Shown: positions 29,791-39,622 of the stretch, in pieces | Layout of the letters: the number at the start of each line of letters is the position of its first letter | How positions within the stretch are numbered: the stretch's first letter is position 1 | DNA from: Ruminobacter sp. | Lineage (GTDB): Bacteria > Pseudomonadota > Gammaproteobacteria > Enterobacterales > Succinivibrionaceae | Assembly: GCA_017940385.1 (NCBI GenBank) | Contig: JAGAYS010000009.1 | Location: 89,263 to 153,262, forward strand | Direction: 5' to 3' | Length of the DNA: 64,000 nt | Notes under the pieces: model-generated | Seen by the model: only the letters and a program-made list of their open reading frames with translations | What the model was told of the DNA's origin: nothing | The model's database searches: none | Position numbers and translations under genes: made by a program

Positions 29791-29840
29791 TTTACTGTGC
29801 CGCTCTTCTTAATTAAAGTCAGCTTATTAAAGCTGAGATC

Positions 29841-30665
29841 TTAGAACTGCTTGGACATTTCCTCGGCTCTCTTCTTGCAGGCATCAAGGGCACGTGAAAC
29901 CAGATCATTCAGATTACCGTCGTTGAATACCTTTAACGCTTCATATGTGGTGCCGCCCTTTGATGTTACGGCTTCTCTTAACTGGGCAATGGATTTGTCC
30001 TGATTCTGGATAACCATTTGAGCAGATCCCAGAATAACCTGTTCTAGCATGGATCTTGCGTCCTTTTCTGAAAATCCGTATTCAGCAGCCTTGTTGGCCA
30101 TGCATTCAAGGAAAAGGAAGAAGTATGCCGGAGCACTGCCTGAAAGGGAGGTGATGTTGTCTATGCCTTCCTCTGAGTTAACCCAAACCGTTTTACCGCA
30201 GCAGCCGAGAAGATCTTCCGCAAATTTTCTGTCATCATCCGTGGCATTGGATGCAGGATAGAGTCCGGCCATTCCCAATCCGATGAGAGCCGGGGTGTTT
30301 GGCATGACGCGGACAATGCGGCTGAGTCCGGGAACAAGCTCGGCAATTCTTGATGTGGTGACGCCGGCCATTATGGATATTAACAGCTTTTTGCCAAAAT
30401 TAATGCCTGATGCGGCAAACTGGTTTAATACTTCCTGCATCATCTGAGGCTTTACTGCCATTACCACAATATCCGCATTTCTGACGGCTTCAACATTATC
30501 GGTAAGACCATTAATGCCGAAAGTGGTTTTGAGGGCTTCGATTTCTTCTGCGAACGGAGTGGATACGGTTACCATTTCCTTCGGGTAGCCTGCATTAAGA
30601 ATGCCTTTAATAAGGCTCTTGCCCATGTTTCCGCCACCAATGAATGTAATATTGCGGTGCTGCAT
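29841..30665 (-). CDS. proC: Pyrroline-5-carboxylate reductase
   Basis: 274 aa cytoplasmic enzyme making proline with NADPH. The Rossmann loop is FIGGGNMGKSLIKGI at residues 8-22. The C-terminal dimerisation domain has SLSGSAPAYFFLFLECMA and REAVTSKGGTTYEAL, both family signatures. It lies downstream of yggS on the same strand, with a gap of about 137 bp. Confidence 0.95.
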   Translation of the reverse strand: MQHRNITFIGGGNMGKSLIKGILNAGYPKEMVTVSTPFAEEIEALKTTFGINGLTDNVEAVRNADIVVMAVKPQMMQEVLNQFAASGINFGKKLLISIMAGVTTSRIAELVPGLSRIVRVMPNTPALIGLGMAGLYPASNATDDDRKFAEDLLGCCGKTVWVNSEEGIDNITSLSGSAPAYFFLFLECMANKAAEYGFSEKDARSMLEQVILGSAQMVIQNQDKSIAQLREAVTSKGGTTYEALKVFNDGNLNDLVSRALDACKKRAEEMSKQF

Positions 30666-30802
30666 TATTTATTCCTTAGATGGACAAGTCCATCATTAAG
30701 TTAAAAAAATACTCTGCCGTAGTTAATATGTCCTTACAACAGAGCCGTACATAAGTATTGATTTAAAAATGCCGTTGCTGACGGCCGGGACATGCTCTGA
30801 AT

Positions 30803-31543
30803 TTAACCTGCATAGGTAGTGTCCGTCGCCGGAATTTTGGTCTTGTCAGGATATTCCCTGGCCCCGAATATTGCTGTTCCTATACGGATTTCGGTACTGC
30901 CGCAGGAAATGGCTTCGGCCATGTCGCCGGTCATTCCCAGTGAGAGTACGGAAATGTTCTCATCGTTTGACTTCATACTTTCAAATTTCTGCTGGAGGCG
31001 TGCGAACTGTGCCGTGATTTCCGAGCTGTCGGTGGTGTTTTCCGCAACCCCCATGAGTCCTGTGAGACGTAGGTTTGACGTTGACCTGACATATGATGCA
31101 ATTTCATCTATTTCATCGAAGGTACAGCCGGATTTCTGAGGTTCCGAACTGATGTTTACCTGAATGAGAACGTCCAGCGGAGGCAGATCCGCAGGTCGCT
31201 GTTCGCTCAGCCTCTTGGCAATTTTGACGCGATCCAGACTTTCAACAATATCGAAACATTCAGCAATGATTTTTGTTTTGTTTGACTGTATAGGACCGAT
31301 GAAATGCCATGTTATATCCTCATATCCCATGGACTTGATTTCTTTGATTTTTAATTCGGCTTCCTTTGCGTATGATTCCCCGAATCTTCTCTGACCTGCC
31401 GCATATGCCTCAATGATTTTTTCCACCGGCTTTGTTTTACTGACAGCAAGCAGCTTTATATCTTTTACCTTTCGGTGATACTGATTTGCAAATTTGAGAA
31501 TTAAGTCTTGTACATTGAGAAGGTTTTCTTGTATTGTACTCAT
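30803..31543 (-). CDS. yggS: PLP-homeostasis protein YggS
   Basis: About 246 aa from the ATG at 31543 (MSTIQENLL); a longer open frame starts at 31615 but its first 24 residues are not family-like. YggS carries pyridoxal phosphate on the Lys of LLAVSKTKPVEKI. RFGESYAKEAELKI, WHFIGPIQSNK and LSLGMTGDMAEAI are conserved blocks (the family often has MSxD in the last). It is divergent from pilT, as in many gammaproteobacteria. Confidence 0.92.
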   Translation of the reverse strand: MSTIQENLLNVQDLILKFANQYHRKVKDIKLLAVSKTKPVEKIIEAYAAGQRRFGESYAKEAELKIKEIKSMGYEDITWHFIGPIQSNKTKIIAECFDIVESLDRVKIAKRLSEQRPADLPPLDVLIQVNISSEPQKSGCTFDEIDEIASYVRSTSNLRLTGLMGVAENTTDSSEITAQFARLQQKFESMKSNDENISVLSLGMTGDMAEAISCGSTEIRIGTAIFGAREYPDKTKIPATDTTYAG

Positions 31544-31640
31544 ATTGGTTTTATACTCAGTAATTAACGTTGTATTAATAGTTTTGATTATTAGTAATAA
31601 ATTTTTGCATAGCACAAAGTCTTCATAAGAGAGATTTCAC

Positions 31641-32714
31641 ATGGATATTTTAGATTTATTGCACTATGGTGTAAAGAATAATGCATCAGATTTACACCTT
31701 TCAGCAGGCGTACCGCCAATGATTCGTGTCGATGGTGACATGCGCAAACTTAAGGTTACCGACAGCGCCACACTCGAAGTAACCGACATGCCTCCTCTGG
31801 ACGTATCAACCATTCATAATCTGGTATACGATATCATGAATGACTTCCAGCGTAAGGAATTTGAAGAAACGCTGGAATGTGACTTCTCCTTCGAAGTAAA
31901 GGGTCTGGCCCGTTTCCGTGTGAATGTGTTTAATCAGAATCGCGGTATGGCGGTTGTATTCCGTACAATTCCTTCAAAGGTTCTTACCCTGGAAGAACTG
32001 CATTGCCCTGATGTGTTCAAAAAGATTGCAAGTTATCCTAGAGGTCTGGTTCTGGTAACAGGTCCTACAGGTTCAGGTAAGTCCACTACTCTGGCAGCAA
32101 TGGTTGACTATGTTAATGAAACACAGCACAGCCATATTCTTACAATTGAGGACCCTATCGAATTCGTGCATCAGAACAAGAACTGTCTGGTAAACCAGCG
32201 TGAAGTTCACCGTGATACACAGTCATTCAGTAATGCTCTGCGTTCCGCACTCCGTGAAGACCCTGATATCATTCTGGTGGGCGAATTGCGAGACCTTGAA
32301 ACCATCCGTCTGGCACTGACTGCCGCAGAAACCGGTCACCTTGTGTTCGGTACACTGCATACCAACTCTGCCGCAAAGACAATCGACCGTATCATTGACG
32401 TTTTTCCAGGTGCTGAAAAAGACATGGTGCGTTCAATGCTTTCAGAATCCCTGAGAGCGGTAATTTCTCAGACCCTGATGAAGAAGAACGGCGGCGGTCG
32501 TGTGGCTGCACATGAAATCATGATCGGTATCCCTTCAATCAGAAACCTGATTCGTGAAGATAAGATTGCACAGATGTACTCCATGATTCAGACCGGTGCA
32601 CAGCATGGTATGAAGACATTGGACGCTGACCTCAAGTCATTGGTGTCAAGAGGCATCATCAGTGTTGCCGAAGCAAGATCCAAGGCAAAGGATCCTAACG
32701 CTATAGTTGGTTAA
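31641..32714 (+). CDS. pilT: Type IV pilus retraction ATPase PilT
   Basis: 357 aa cytoplasmic hexameric ATPase that depolymerises pili for twitching. The Walker A motif is GPTGSGKSTTLA near residue 140; Walker B and His boxes follow (ILVGELRDLETIRLALTAAE, TGHLVFGTLHTNSA). The retraction-specific C-terminal motif AIRNLIRE appears as SIRNLIRED. It is followed 14 bp later by pilU. No pilin or other pilus genes are in the window. Confidence 0.96.
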   Translation: MDILDLLHYGVKNNASDLHLSAGVPPMIRVDGDMRKLKVTDSATLEVTDMPPLDVSTIHNLVYDIMNDFQRKEFEETLECDFSFEVKGLARFRVNVFNQNRGMAVVFRTIPSKVLTLEELHCPDVFKKIASYPRGLVLVTGPTGSGKSTTLAAMVDYVNETQHSHILTIEDPIEFVHQNKNCLVNQREVHRDTQSFSNALRSALREDPDIILVGELRDLETIRLALTAAETGHLVFGTLHTNSAAKTIDRIIDVFPGAEKDMVRSMLSESLRAVISQTLMKKNGGGRVAAHEIMIGIPSIRNLIREDKIAQMYSMIQTGAQHGMKTLDADLKSLVSRGIISVAEARSKAKDPNAIVG

Positions 32715-32728
32715 TTGAGGGAATAGCA

Positions 32729-33853
32729 ATGTCACATAATCAGCCTTTAAAAATAGACAGATATTTACAGTTCATGAACGAAAACAAGGCTTCCGACCTT
32801 TTCTTAACGGTTGACCTTGAACCAGCCGTAAAGCTTGACGGTCACCTGACTCCGATTGAACCTGGTAAGCTTACATATGATCAGGTTCTGGAATTCGTTC
32901 AGGAAACCCTGATTGAACGTCCGGATCTTCAGGAACAGTATGTAAATGAAAGGGAAGCAAATTTCGCTATTTACCGTCCTGAACTCGGCCGTTACCGTGT
33001 AAGCTGTTTCTGGCAGCTGAACAACCCCGGTGTCGTATTCCGTCGAATTGTTGAAAGAATTCCTACCACCGAGGAACTTCATCTTCCTCCGTCATTCACC
33101 AAGTGGGTAATGGAAGACCGTGGTCTGCTGCTGTTCGTCGGTGCTACCGGTGCAGGTAAGTCTACCACTCAGGCGGCAATGATCGGTCATCGTAACATGA
33201 ATTCCGACGGTCATATTCTTACAATTGAAGACCCTATCGAATATGTTCATCATCATCAGCGTTCGCTGATTACCCAGCGTGAAGTAGGCACAGATACCGT
33301 AAGCTTTGACGCAGCTTTGAAATCAGCCCTCCGTCAGGCACCTGACGTTATACTGATCGGTGAAATTCGTTCCAAGGAAACCATGGAATTCGCACTCAGC
33401 TTCGCGGAAACCGGTCACCTTGTACTGGCTACCCTCCATGCCAATAACGCTAACCAGGCTATTGACCGTATTCTTCACCTTGTTCCGGAAAGCAATCAGC
33501 GCCAGATGCTCTTTGACCTTTCAGTAAACCTGAAAGCTATTATTGCTCAGCAGCTGATTGAAACCACCACCGGCGGCAGACGTGCGGCTTTCGATATTCT
33601 GGTAAATACTCCTACGGTTTCAGACTGTCTGCAGAAGAACGAACTTTACAAGCTCAAGGATATTATGCTTAAGTCTCCTGATGAAGGTATGACTACCTTC
33701 GATAAGAGCCTGTTTGAACTCTATCAGCAGGGTGTTATCAGTTACCATAATGCTCTCCACTTCGCGGATTCTGAAAACGAAGTACGTCTGATGATTAAGC
33801 TTGCCGAAGGTGTAAAGGGATCAGACGAAATGTCAAACATCGTGTTTGAATAA
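32729..33853 (+). CDS. pilU: Type IV pilus retraction ATPase PilU
   Basis: 374 aa, a PilT paralogue that assists retraction. Walker A is GATGAGKSTTQA near residue 138, followed by ILTIEDPIEYVHHHQRSLIT and VILIGEIRSKETMEFAL. The AIRNLIRE motif is absent, as expected for PilU. It is in an operon with pilT and ends before a strong terminator. Confidence 0.95.
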   Translation: MSHNQPLKIDRYLQFMNENKASDLFLTVDLEPAVKLDGHLTPIEPGKLTYDQVLEFVQETLIERPDLQEQYVNEREANFAIYRPELGRYRVSCFWQLNNPGVVFRRIVERIPTTEELHLPPSFTKWVMEDRGLLLFVGATGAGKSTTQAAMIGHRNMNSDGHILTIEDPIEYVHHHQRSLITQREVGTDTVSFDAALKSALRQAPDVILIGEIRSKETMEFALSFAETGHLVLATLHANNANQAIDRILHLVPESNQRQMLFDLSVNLKAIIAQQLIETTTGGRRAAFDILVNTPTVSDCLQKNELYKLKDIMLKSPDEGMTTFDKSLFELYQQGVISYHNALHFADSENEVRLMIKLAEGVKGSDEMSNIVFE

Positions 33854-33884
33854 TTTGGGAAATCCTTTTAAAAGCTTATTTTTA

Positions 33885-33932
33885 CAGCGGGAAGGCATGT
33901 GTTAGAGCAACGTATGCCTTCCCTGTTTTTTT
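33885..33932 (+). terminator. Rho-independent terminator after pilU
   Basis: GGGAAGGCAT and ATGCCTTCCC pair perfectly around a 15-base loop and are followed by TG and a T-run. Confidence 0.85.
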
Positions 33933-34055
33933 ACCACGGGCTTCTATTTGTCGCTCCGGTTTTATATTTGCTTGATTTTTTGATCATAAATAAATATATT
34001 GAAGTTCATTACGGAGCAGAAAAATATAAAAACAAACAAATAATGGAGTTAAATA

Positions 34056-34238
34056 ATGTTCAAGATTGATTCTGAAAAGTGTACTGACTGTCAGAGTTGC
34101 CTAGAAGTGTGTCCATGCGGAGCCATTCATGAAGATGAGAATGCGGAAGTTTGCGTTATTGACGTCGAGCTTTGCGCTGAATGCGGTGCATGTCAGGCTG
34201 AATGTCCTTTTGAGGCTATTGAAGAAACAGATGAGTAA
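34056..34238 (+). CDS. Small 2[4Fe-4S] ferredoxin
   Basis: 60 aa, with two complete CxxCxxCxxxCP clusters: CTDCQSCLEVCP in the first half and CAECGACQAECP in the second. This is the clostridial-type ferredoxin layout, an electron carrier typical of anaerobic metabolism. It is acidic, with no extension or signal peptide. It stands alone between terminators, so it is probably monocistronic; its redox partners are not visible here. Confidence 0.93.
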   Translation: MFKIDSEKCTDCQSCLEVCPCGAIHEDENAEVCVIDVELCAECGACQAECPFEAIEETDE

Positions 34239-34264
34239 TCAATAAATTTAATGACTCATTTACT

Positions 34265-34300
34265 AAATGTCGCATACGGAAGTATGCGACATTTTTTTTT
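34265..34300 (+). terminator. Rho-independent terminator after the ferredoxin gene
   Basis: AAATGTCGCATAC and GTATGCGACATTT form a perfect 13-bp stem around GGAA and end in a long T-run. Confidence 0.92.
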
Positions 34301-34352
34301 CTTCCATTATGTAATACTATAGTACGGAAGGGCTATCTTTATCGGTTTATCT

Positions 34353-35318
34353 ATGTATAAATATGTATTTCTGACAATCATATTCTTTTTGCTGTTTTTT
34401 CTGTCAATAAATTTTGGCGGCAGCGATCTGTCACTTGCTGAAGCTCTCAGTAATGAGGAATATGCCGAGGTATTCTGGGACATCAGACTTCCGCGTGTTC
34501 TTAATGCCGTACTAGCAGGATGTCTGCTTGCCGTATCCGGCGTGGCTTTTCAGGCGGTATTTCAGAATCCGCTGGTATCCCCGGATCTGCTTGGAGCCTC
34601 AAGCGGGGCGGCTTTGGGAACCCTGCTGCTTCTGATGTGCGGTGTCTCGGGCCTGTGGCTGCCTCTGGGGGCTCTGGCCGTGGGAGGATGCGTTACATTA
34701 ATCTGTGTCACCGTTGCCTGGCTTATAAACAGAAGAGGAAGGTTTAATCAGCTTATTCTGATCCTTACCGGTATTCTGATATCTTCCCTTATTGTTTCGT
34801 TTATAAATATTCTTCACTATTTTATGCCTGATGAAGGAACTCTTCTTGGCGCCACCGGCTTTTTGATGGGATCTCTTAACGGCCTCGGGTATCGTGACTT
34901 AATGATTCAGGGGACATTCGGAGGTCCGGCTCTGGTGCTGATGTATATTTTTGCACGAAAGCTCAATCTGCTGGTTCTTCCGTCTGAGGTTCTTGAAGTC
35001 CAGGGTATAAACACCAGGGCTCTGTTTATCTTTATTCTTATTCTTGCTTCGGTTGCATCATGCAGTACCGTGGCAGTCGCCGGGATTATCGGCTGGGTTT
35101 CTCTTATTATCCCGAATTTTGCCAGAATGTGGGCCGGTGGAGATCATCGGACGCTGCTGCCTCTGAGTGCAGTAATGGGAAGTAATTTTATGCTGGCTGC
35201 CGATCTGCTTTCAAGAACAGTGACTGACGTGGAAATACCAATCGGCATTCTGATAGGCATAATCGGGGCTCCGATGTTTCTGGTGATTATGGTCAGAAAC
35301 ATAAGGTGGGAGGCATAG
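34353..35318 (+). CDS. FecCD/BtuC-type ABC transporter permease
   Basis: 321 aa with about 8-10 membrane spans, the permease of an importer for iron-siderophore, heme or cobalamin. The family block RLPRVLNAVLAGCLLAVSGV, then FQNPLVSPDLLGASSGAALG, is near residues 47-90, and GIIGWVSLIIPNFARMWAG...LLPLSAVMG is the cytoplasmic coupling region. The ATPase gene follows after 6 bp. No periplasmic binding-protein gene or outer-membrane receptor is adjacent, so the substrate cannot be assigned. Confidence 0.88.
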   Translation: MYKYVFLTIIFFLLFFLSINFGGSDLSLAEALSNEEYAEVFWDIRLPRVLNAVLAGCLLAVSGVAFQAVFQNPLVSPDLLGASSGAALGTLLLLMCGVSGLWLPLGALAVGGCVTLICVTVAWLINRRGRFNQLILILTGILISSLIVSFINILHYFMPDEGTLLGATGFLMGSLNGLGYRDLMIQGTFGGPALVLMYIFARKLNLLVLPSEVLEVQGINTRALFIFILILASVASCSTVAVAGIIGWVSLIIPNFARMWAGGDHRTLLPLSAVMGSNFMLAADLLSRTVTDVEIPIGILIGIIGAPMFLVIMVRNIRWEA

Positions 35319-35324
35319 TACGTC

Positions 35325-36089
35325 ATGATTGTGAATGTTTCCGGGGGACGTACCCTTAACAACGTGAGAGCTGATTTTTCCCTGTCGTCAGGAAAGATTC
35401 ATGTGATTATCGGCAGTAACGGCAGTGGAAAAACCACTCTGTTGAAGTCGGTTGTCGGTCTGCTGCCTCTTCGGGACGGAAAAATTACGGTAAATGATCT
35501 GGATTTCCGTCAATTGGGAAGAAGAGAATTAAGCCGTTGTTTTGCATTTGTTCCTCAGTTTTTTAATGTATCTCTGCCTCTGCCTGTATCGGAAGTCGTC
35601 TCAATGGGGGAGGTTAATTCAGTTAATCCGTTTTCGTTTACCCGTGACAATGAGAAGAAAACAAAAATAATCCTTGATGAATGCGGTATCAGTCATCTTG
35701 CCGACAGGATGATTAATCAGTTGAGCGGAGGAGAACTGGCTCTGGTCAGCCTTGCCAGGGCTCTGATGCAGGATTCGGATTTTATAATGCTTGATGAGGT
35801 TGATGCCGGACTTGATTTAAAGAGAAAGGATGATTACTACGGACTGATTCTTAAGACTGTTTCCCAAAAGGGAAAAGGGGTGGCCGTAATTACGCATTCT
35901 CCTGATTTTATTTTTATGCTGAGGGATGATGATGTGGTACTGGCGATTACTCCGGAAGGGGGCGTTGAACGCAAATACGTTAAAGACGTAACAGAGGATT
36001 TTCTCAGCTATGTGTATGGTGTTCCGCTAAGTTTCATAAAAAGTGAGGCAGGAACTGCTCTGGCCGTAAACAGACAGAAGAAAAAATGA
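35325..36089 (+). CDS. ABC transporter ATP-binding protein, partner of the FecCD permease
   Basis: 254 aa. Walker A is GSNGSGKTTLL (about residues 32-42), the Q-loop is FVPQFF, the signature is LSGGELALVSLARAL, and Walker B runs into IMLDEVDAGLDL. The switch His lies in VITHSPDF. All catalytic motifs look intact. The signature and Walker B ending (DEVDAGLD rather than DEPTSxLD) are slightly unusual for this group. It is translated from an ATG 6 bp after the permease. Confidence 0.88.
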   Translation: MIVNVSGGRTLNNVRADFSLSSGKIHVIIGSNGSGKTTLLKSVVGLLPLRDGKITVNDLDFRQLGRRELSRCFAFVPQFFNVSLPLPVSEVVSMGEVNSVNPFSFTRDNEKKTKIILDECGISHLADRMINQLSGGELALVSLARALMQDSDFIMLDEVDAGLDLKRKDDYYGLILKTVSQKGKGVAVITHSPDFIFMLRDDDVVLAITPEGGVERKYVKDVTEDFLSYVYGVPLSFIKSEAGTALAVNRQKKK

Positions 36090-36140
36090 GGCCGTTAACG
36101 GAAACGTCCGATGCGGAATTCTGATACGAAACGGCCTGAG

Positions 36141-36184
36141 AAAAAAAAGGAGACTGTGGAGTTTGGCGCCACAGCCTCCTTTTC
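36141..36184. terminator. Bidirectional terminator between the ABC ATPase gene and nadB
   Basis: AAAGGAG-A-CTGTGG pairs with CCACAG-C-CTCCTTT with a single A-C mismatch. Eight A residues flank the left side (a T-run for the minus strand) and four T the right, so both converging transcripts can end here. Confidence 0.82.
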
Positions 36185-36208
36185 TGCATTCATGTCCGAG
36201 GGCAGATG

Positions 36209-37858
36209 TTACTGCTGCGGATTTTCAAAAGGAGAAAGAATTGTAGGCTTGTAAACTGTCGGCTTGTTCGGATGATCCACATTGTAATGCAGACCTACCG
36301 AATCCTTTCGCTTCATGGCACAGCGGACAATAAGTTCGGCAACCTGAAGCAGGTTGCGCAACTCAAGAAGATTACTTGAAACGCGGAAGTTTGAATAGAA
36401 TTCATTAACTTCATCCTTGAGCAGCTTAATGCGGTGCATTGCTCTTTCAAGGCGTTTGTCGGTTCTTACGATACCGACGTAATCCCACATGGTAAGGCGC
36501 AGCTCATGCCAGTTGTGCTGAATGATTACTTCTTCGTCTGCATCGGTAACCTGACTTTCATCCCATGCCGGAATTGCAGGAGGATCGATGGCTAACGGAA
36601 GTCTTCCCAGAATATCCTTTGCGGCTGCCTGTCCGTAAACAACGCATTCCAGAAGAGAGTTGGATGCGAGTCTGTTGGCTCCGTGGAGTCCCGTGTAGGA
36701 TACTTCGCCTACCGCATAAAGACATTCAATGTCCGTTCTGCCTCTGCAGTCAACCATTACACCTCCGCATGTGAAGTGGGCGGCAGGAACGATAGGAATA
36801 GGCTCCTTAATGATGTCGATGCCGGATTTCAGGCATCTTTCGTAAATCGTAGGGAAGTGCTTGCGAATGAAATCAGGAGTTTTATGGCTGATGTCGAGAT
36901 ACATGCACTCAACGCCGAGTTTCTTCATTTCATGGTCGATGGCTCTTGCAACAATGTCACGCGGAGCCAGTTCTCCTCTCTCATCATAGTCCGGCATGAA
37001 TCTTGTGCCGTTAGGTCGTTTGAGAAGAGCTCCTTCGCCTCTTAATGCTTCAGTGAGCAGGAAGTTTCTGTCCTTCTGATTGTAAAGGGTTGTCGGATGG
37101 AACTGATTGAATTCCATGTTGGCAACGCGGCAGCCGGCACGCCATGCTATGGCAATACCGTCGCCTGAACTTACTTCAGGATTGCAGGTATACTGGTATA
37201 CCTTTGAGGCTCCGCCGGTACACAGGGCAACAAATTTTGCCTTTACCGTTTCAACCTTGCTGGTTTCGGTGTTGAAGACGTAAGCCCCGACGACACGGTT
37301 TCCTGCGAGATCAAGCTTTCTGGTTGTAATGAGGTCGATCGCATTGTGGTGATCCAGAAGGGTGATGTTTGGATTCTCCAGAACTCTGGTGTTCAGTGTT
37401 TCCTGTATGGTGTGACCGGTATGATCCGCTGCATGGAAAATTCTTCTGTGTGAGTGACCGCCCTCGCGGTGAAGGTGGTAAGGAGACTGTTCTTCGGAAA
37501 CGGCTTCCTCCTTCTGATCAAAAGGAACGCCCTGCTTTATCAGCCATTCAATGCTGTCATGTGCGTTTCGAAGGGTGAATTCTACCGCATCGGGATCGCA
37601 GAGTCCGCCGCCGGCAATTTTGGTATCTTCAATGTGTTCTTCAACCGAGTCGTTATCGTCAGCCGTATTGAACACACCGGCAATACCACCTTGGGCATAA
37701 TTGGTAGACCCGGCGCTCAGACCGGATTTGGATAATACGATTACCTTTGCCTTTGATGCCAGACAGAGGGCTAAGGACAGACCGGCTGCGCCACTGCCTA
37801 TAACCAGGACGTCACAATTATGTTCTATGTTACTGTTCATGTTTGAATCTTCTCTCAT
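36209..37858 (-). CDS. nadB: L-aspartate oxidase
   Basis: About 549 aa (540 in E. coli) FAD enzyme that oxidises aspartate to iminoaspartate, the first step of NAD synthesis. The FAD-binding loop is [40 protein letters not shown] and [11 protein letters not shown] are family blocks; the last holds substrate-site residues. Two ATG starts are possible: 37858, with AGGA about 9 bases upstream, and 37840 (MNSNIEHN), with GAGAG upstream. It is divergent from rpoE, as in E. coli. No nadA or nadC is nearby. Confidence 0.95.
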   Translation of the reverse strand: MREDSNMNSNIEHNCDVLVIGSGAAGLSLALCLASKAKVIVLSKSGLSAGSTNYAQGGIAGVFNTADDNDSVEEHIEDTKIAGGGLCDPDAVEFTLRNAHDSIEWLIKQGVPFDQKEEAVSEEQSPYHLHREGGHSHRRIFHAADHTGHTIQETLNTRVLENPNITLLDHHNAIDLITTRKLDLAGNRVVGAYVFNTETSKVETVKAKFVALCTGGASKVYQYTCNPEVSSGDGIAIAWRAGCRVANMEFNQFHPTTLYNQKDRNFLLTEALRGEGALLKRPNGTRFMPDYDERGELAPRDIVARAIDHEMKKLGVECMYLDISHKTPDFIRKHFPTIYERCLKSGIDIIKEPIPIVPAAHFTCGGVMVDCRGRTDIECLYAVGEVSYTGLHGANRLASNSLLECVVYGQAAAKDILGRLPLAIDPPAIPAWDESQVTDADEEVIIQHNWHELRLTMWDYVGIVRTDKRLERAMHRIKLLKDEVNEFYSNFRVSSNLLELRNLLQVAELIVRCAMKRKDSVGLHYNVDHPNKPTVYKPTILSPFENPQQ

Positions 37859-38335
37859 CCCGGATTTTCCTGACTTTTACAACAGAAAACAGATGTGTGA
37901 AAAGTTAAGAATCCAAAATATGTATGTTTTGTATGGTTAACAGACAGTCTTCATTTTATCACACATTGACGTGGATGGTTATGGCGGATTTTGGCATTTA
38001 ATCATGTCTTATGCCGTGTGACGGCAGGGAGCCGCAACGTGTGAATAACCGATGACGTAGTGTCTGTCCTTATGCCGTCCCAGCTCTTAAGATGCCGGAA
38101 TTTAAGACATGGTTTATGAAAACCGGGATTCTCCTCAGTGCCTGGCCGGTTGCTGAATTCAGAATTAAGTGAGAATATAAGGTAAAAGATTAGATTTTGT
38201 ATGGTAAAATGAGAACTCGAACGCAAGAACGGACATGGGATAAAGCATATATCCGAAAATGTCTGAACTTTTATGGATAACCTCTGTCTTACATTATGTG
38301 CATGATAGGGATTAGTTACAGGAATAACTGTCTAA
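37859..38335. other. Divergent nadB/rpoE intergenic region
   Basis: About 480 bp. A sigma-E-like promoter for rpoE lies at 38264-38291. The rest probably holds the nadB promoter and further rpoE promoters, but none was clear. A 74-codon minus-strand frame (38002-38226) has no support as a gene. Confidence 0.5.
38264..38291 (+). promoter_or_regulatory. Candidate sigma-E autoregulatory promoter of rpoE
   Basis: TGAACTT (38264-38270) resembles the sigma-E -35 GGAACTT, and TCTTA (38287-38291, in GTCTTA) resembles the -10 TCTGA/TCTAA. The spacer of 16 bases is what sigma-E needs. The site is about 45 bp before the rpoE ATG. In E. coli rpoE is transcribed partly by its own product. Confidence 0.55.
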
Positions 38336-38920
38336 ATGAGTGATTTGGAAACCGATCTGCAACTAGTCAGATTGGTACAGCAGGGAAAGAAGCAGGCATT
38401 TGACATGCTTGTGAAAAAATACCAGTACAAAGTCATAGGTATAGCCCAGAGATATGTATCAAATCCTGATGATGCACAGGATATCGCCCAGGAGGCCTTT
38501 ATAAAGACCTACAGGGCTTTGGCTGATTTTCGCGGTGACAGTGCTTTCTATACGTGGCTTTACAGAATTACGGTCAATACTGCCATGAATTTTGTGACGA
38601 GCAATGCCAATAAGATAAAATCAGTCGATGTTAATACTCCTGAAATAGAATCGTATGACGGTTCTGAAAAACTTCATGACATTGCCAATCCGGAAAACAT
38701 CATGGAAGGTGAGGACGCAAGGAAGCTTATTAAAAAAGCTCTCGGTTCCCTGTCGGAAGACCTCAGACAGGCCATCTGTCTCAGGGAAATTGAGGAAATG
38801 TCCTATGAGGATATTGCTGTTGTCATGAATTGTCCGGTGGGTACTGTGAGATCCAGAATCTTCAGAGCCAGGGAAATAATAGATAAGTATCTTTCTGAAA
38901 AAGCTGAAGTTAACGGCTGA
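38336..38920 (+). CDS. rpoE: RNA polymerase sigma-E factor
   Basis: 194 aa (191 in E. coli) ECF sigma factor for envelope stress. Region 2 shows DAQDIAQEAFIKTYRAL and FYTWLYRITVNTAMNF, and region 4 shows LREIEEMSYEDIAVVMNCP followed by GTVRSRIFRARE. It heads the rpoE-rseA-rseB-rseC operon and is probably held at the membrane by RseA. Confidence 0.96.
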   Translation: MSDLETDLQLVRLVQQGKKQAFDMLVKKYQYKVIGIAQRYVSNPDDAQDIAQEAFIKTYRALADFRGDSAFYTWLYRITVNTAMNFVTSNANKIKSVDVNTPEIESYDGSEKLHDIANPENIMEGEDARKLIKKALGSLSEDLRQAICLREIEEMSYEDIAVVMNCPVGTVRSRIFRAREIIDKYLSEKAEVNG

Positions 38921-38929
38921 GGTATTCTT

Positions 38930-39619
38930 ATGAGCGTTAAGGAAAACAAATTCGAATTACTTTCCGCATATCTTGATGGCGAGACTTTATCGGATGAGCA
39001 GCTTCTGGAGCTGATGTCCGATGAGGAATGCATGTCCAGGTGGGAAGTTTATACCCGTCAGCGTGCCGTCATGAGAAATGAAATTCCGGACGGTGTTGAC
39101 ATGGATTCGTTCAGCGAATCCATGTCCGCAAAGCTTGATGCGGAAGCCGTTTATATAAACATCGGAACCGGGAATGATCCTGCTCCCTCCGGAAAGGCCG
39201 TAAACGATGAATTGCCTGAAGTGAAGCATGCGGCTTCTGAAAGAAATGATTTCTGGGGTTCTCTGGGGAGAATTGCAGTTGCCGCGGCAGTGGCTTGTGT
39301 GTGCGTGTTCGGTGCACAGCGCATGCCTTTTGTTCAAAAATCCGAGTTTAATGATGATTCCGTGTTCAGCGGCGGAATGGCGATAGAGCCGGTAAGCAAT
39401 ACCGTTGTTTCAGGGGATAATAATCTGTCTCTTGACATAGGCGGAGCAAACGGTGCTACCGATGCCCGTAGAGCAAACAATGCTTTGGTTAAGGCTGACG
39501 GCATTGACGGTTCCCAGATGGAAGATTACAACCGCAGAAAGCTGGCTGAAATGAATACCATTGAGGCGCTGTTCAATGATCATGACTTCACCAGAAGAAA
39601 TATTGTTCAGGAAAGATAA
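38930..39619 (+). CDS. rseA: Anti-sigma-E factor RseA
   Basis: 229 aa single-pass inner-membrane protein. The cytoplasmic sigma-binding N-terminus contains FELLSAYLDGE and WEVYTRQRAVMRNEI; the membrane span is about residues 105-124 (RIAVAAAVACVCVFGA), and the rest is periplasmic. Proteolysis by DegS and RseP is known to free sigma-E in E. coli. It starts 9 bp after rpoE. Confidence 0.9.
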   Translation: MSVKENKFELLSAYLDGETLSDEQLLELMSDEECMSRWEVYTRQRAVMRNEIPDGVDMDSFSESMSAKLDAEAVYINIGTGNDPAPSGKAVNDELPEVKHAASERNDFWGSLGRIAVAAAVACVCVFGAQRMPFVQKSEFNDDSVFSGGMAIEPVSNTVVSGDNNLSLDIGGANGATDARRANNALVKADGIDGSQMEDYNRRKLAEMNTIEALFNDHDFTRRNIVQER

Positions 39620-39622
39620 CAG

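Noticed and set aside
38002-38226. Minus-strand 74-codon frame upstream of rpoE
   Set aside because: No start signal and no recognisable features; it overlaps the regulatory region.
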